Source: Eulemur rufifrons (lineage: Eukaryota; Chordata; Mammalia; Primates; Lemuridae). From it: a stretch of 64,000 bases of DNA. The position numbers and the translations under genes were made by a program. Below are positions 63,753-64,000 of this stretch, one piece after another (positions within the stretch are counted from its first letter, which is position 1; each line of letters starts with the position of its first letter). The notes below the pieces were generated by a model. The model was not told the origin of the DNA and ran no database searches. It was given only the letters and a program-made list of their open reading frames with translations. The stretch covers positions 65,539,001 to 65,603,000 of the forward strand of contig NC_090999.1 in the NCBI RefSeq assembly GCF_041146395.1, given 5' to 3'.

Positions 63753-63945
63753 ACTGTGACTATGTTCTTGCGGTATATGGAAAGTCTCAGGGCTGCTTTC
63801 AAAGAAATAGACTGAATATCTGTGCCAAGAAAAAAAATATATTTATATACCTGAAAATTTTCCTCTATGAATTAATTGAGGAGAAAGTCATCTCTTTGAA
63901 TGACCAAAATAAGGCAAAAGAAAGTAATGACGATTTCTATTTGGG
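63753..63945 (+). other. Weak candidate exon in the RFESD interval
   Basis: A pyrimidine tract (tgtttccttctcac) and caacag acceptor precede 193 bases that stay open in one frame up to a strong donor (ttggg|gtaaga, GT at 63946). The open frame (63722-63949) reads S-T-D-C-D-Y-V-L-A-V-Y-G early and ends N-D-D-F-Y. I do not recognise the protein and see no Rieske residues. Could be an alternative RFESD exon or chance. Confidence 0.25.
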
Positions 63946-64000
63946 GTAAGAAAATGAAAGGTCTCCATTCATACCTATCCCCTCTTGTTATAATAGTTGT

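Overview
The window is nuclear DNA of a primate, most likely a strepsirrhine (lemur-type). It has large AT-rich introns, spliced exons with GT..AG borders and dense mammalian repeats. The young Alu copies have a right arm and middle A-rich linker that I associate with lemur Alus, and two L1 3' ends are of the kind I associate with lemurs. From memory, the gene order ARSK - GPR150 - RFESD, all on the + strand, matches human chromosome 5q15. Species and family names rest on recall, because no search could be run.

Region 1-27 kb is the ARSK gene without its first exon. Seven coding exons (2368-26823) join in phase and encode residues 43-536 of a lysosomal sulfatase, including the formylglycine motif CCPSR in exon 2, the Ser-Asp-His-Gly-Glu metal-site motif in exon 6 and the stop in exon 8. 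Introns hold Alu, L2, MIR, L1, LTR and DNA-transposon remnants, including a Tigger-like fossil split by an Alu.

Region 27-40 kb is intergenic and almost wholly old LINE material (L1ME, L2, HAL1/L1M) with one young L1 and two hAT elements. A repeat-poor stretch from about 39.1 kb leads into a CpG island. That island carries GPR150 (40399-41676), a single-exon orphan class A GPCR of 425 residues with a TATA-like box upstream and a polyadenylation signal downstream.

Region 42-55.4 kb is intergenic. It holds nested transposons: an LTR-like element carrying a young L1, an L1M carrying a MER1-like hAT element, MIRs, an old Alu, and CA and GT microsatellites.

Region 55.5-64 kb begins with a compact CpG island with GC boxes, an E-box and a splice donor. 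By synteny this is the probable RFESD promoter and first exon. The rest looks like its first intron, with one weak exon candidate at 63753-63945. No recognisable Rieske-domain exon lies in the window.

The three genes have unrelated jobs: glycosaminoglycan breakdown, an orphan receptor, and a putative iron-sulfur protein. I see no operon-like or novel multi-gene system. The most notable non-genic points are inverted young Alus flanking ARSK exon 3, an L1 with a duplicated 3' UTR segment, and three-copy tandem repeats at two places.
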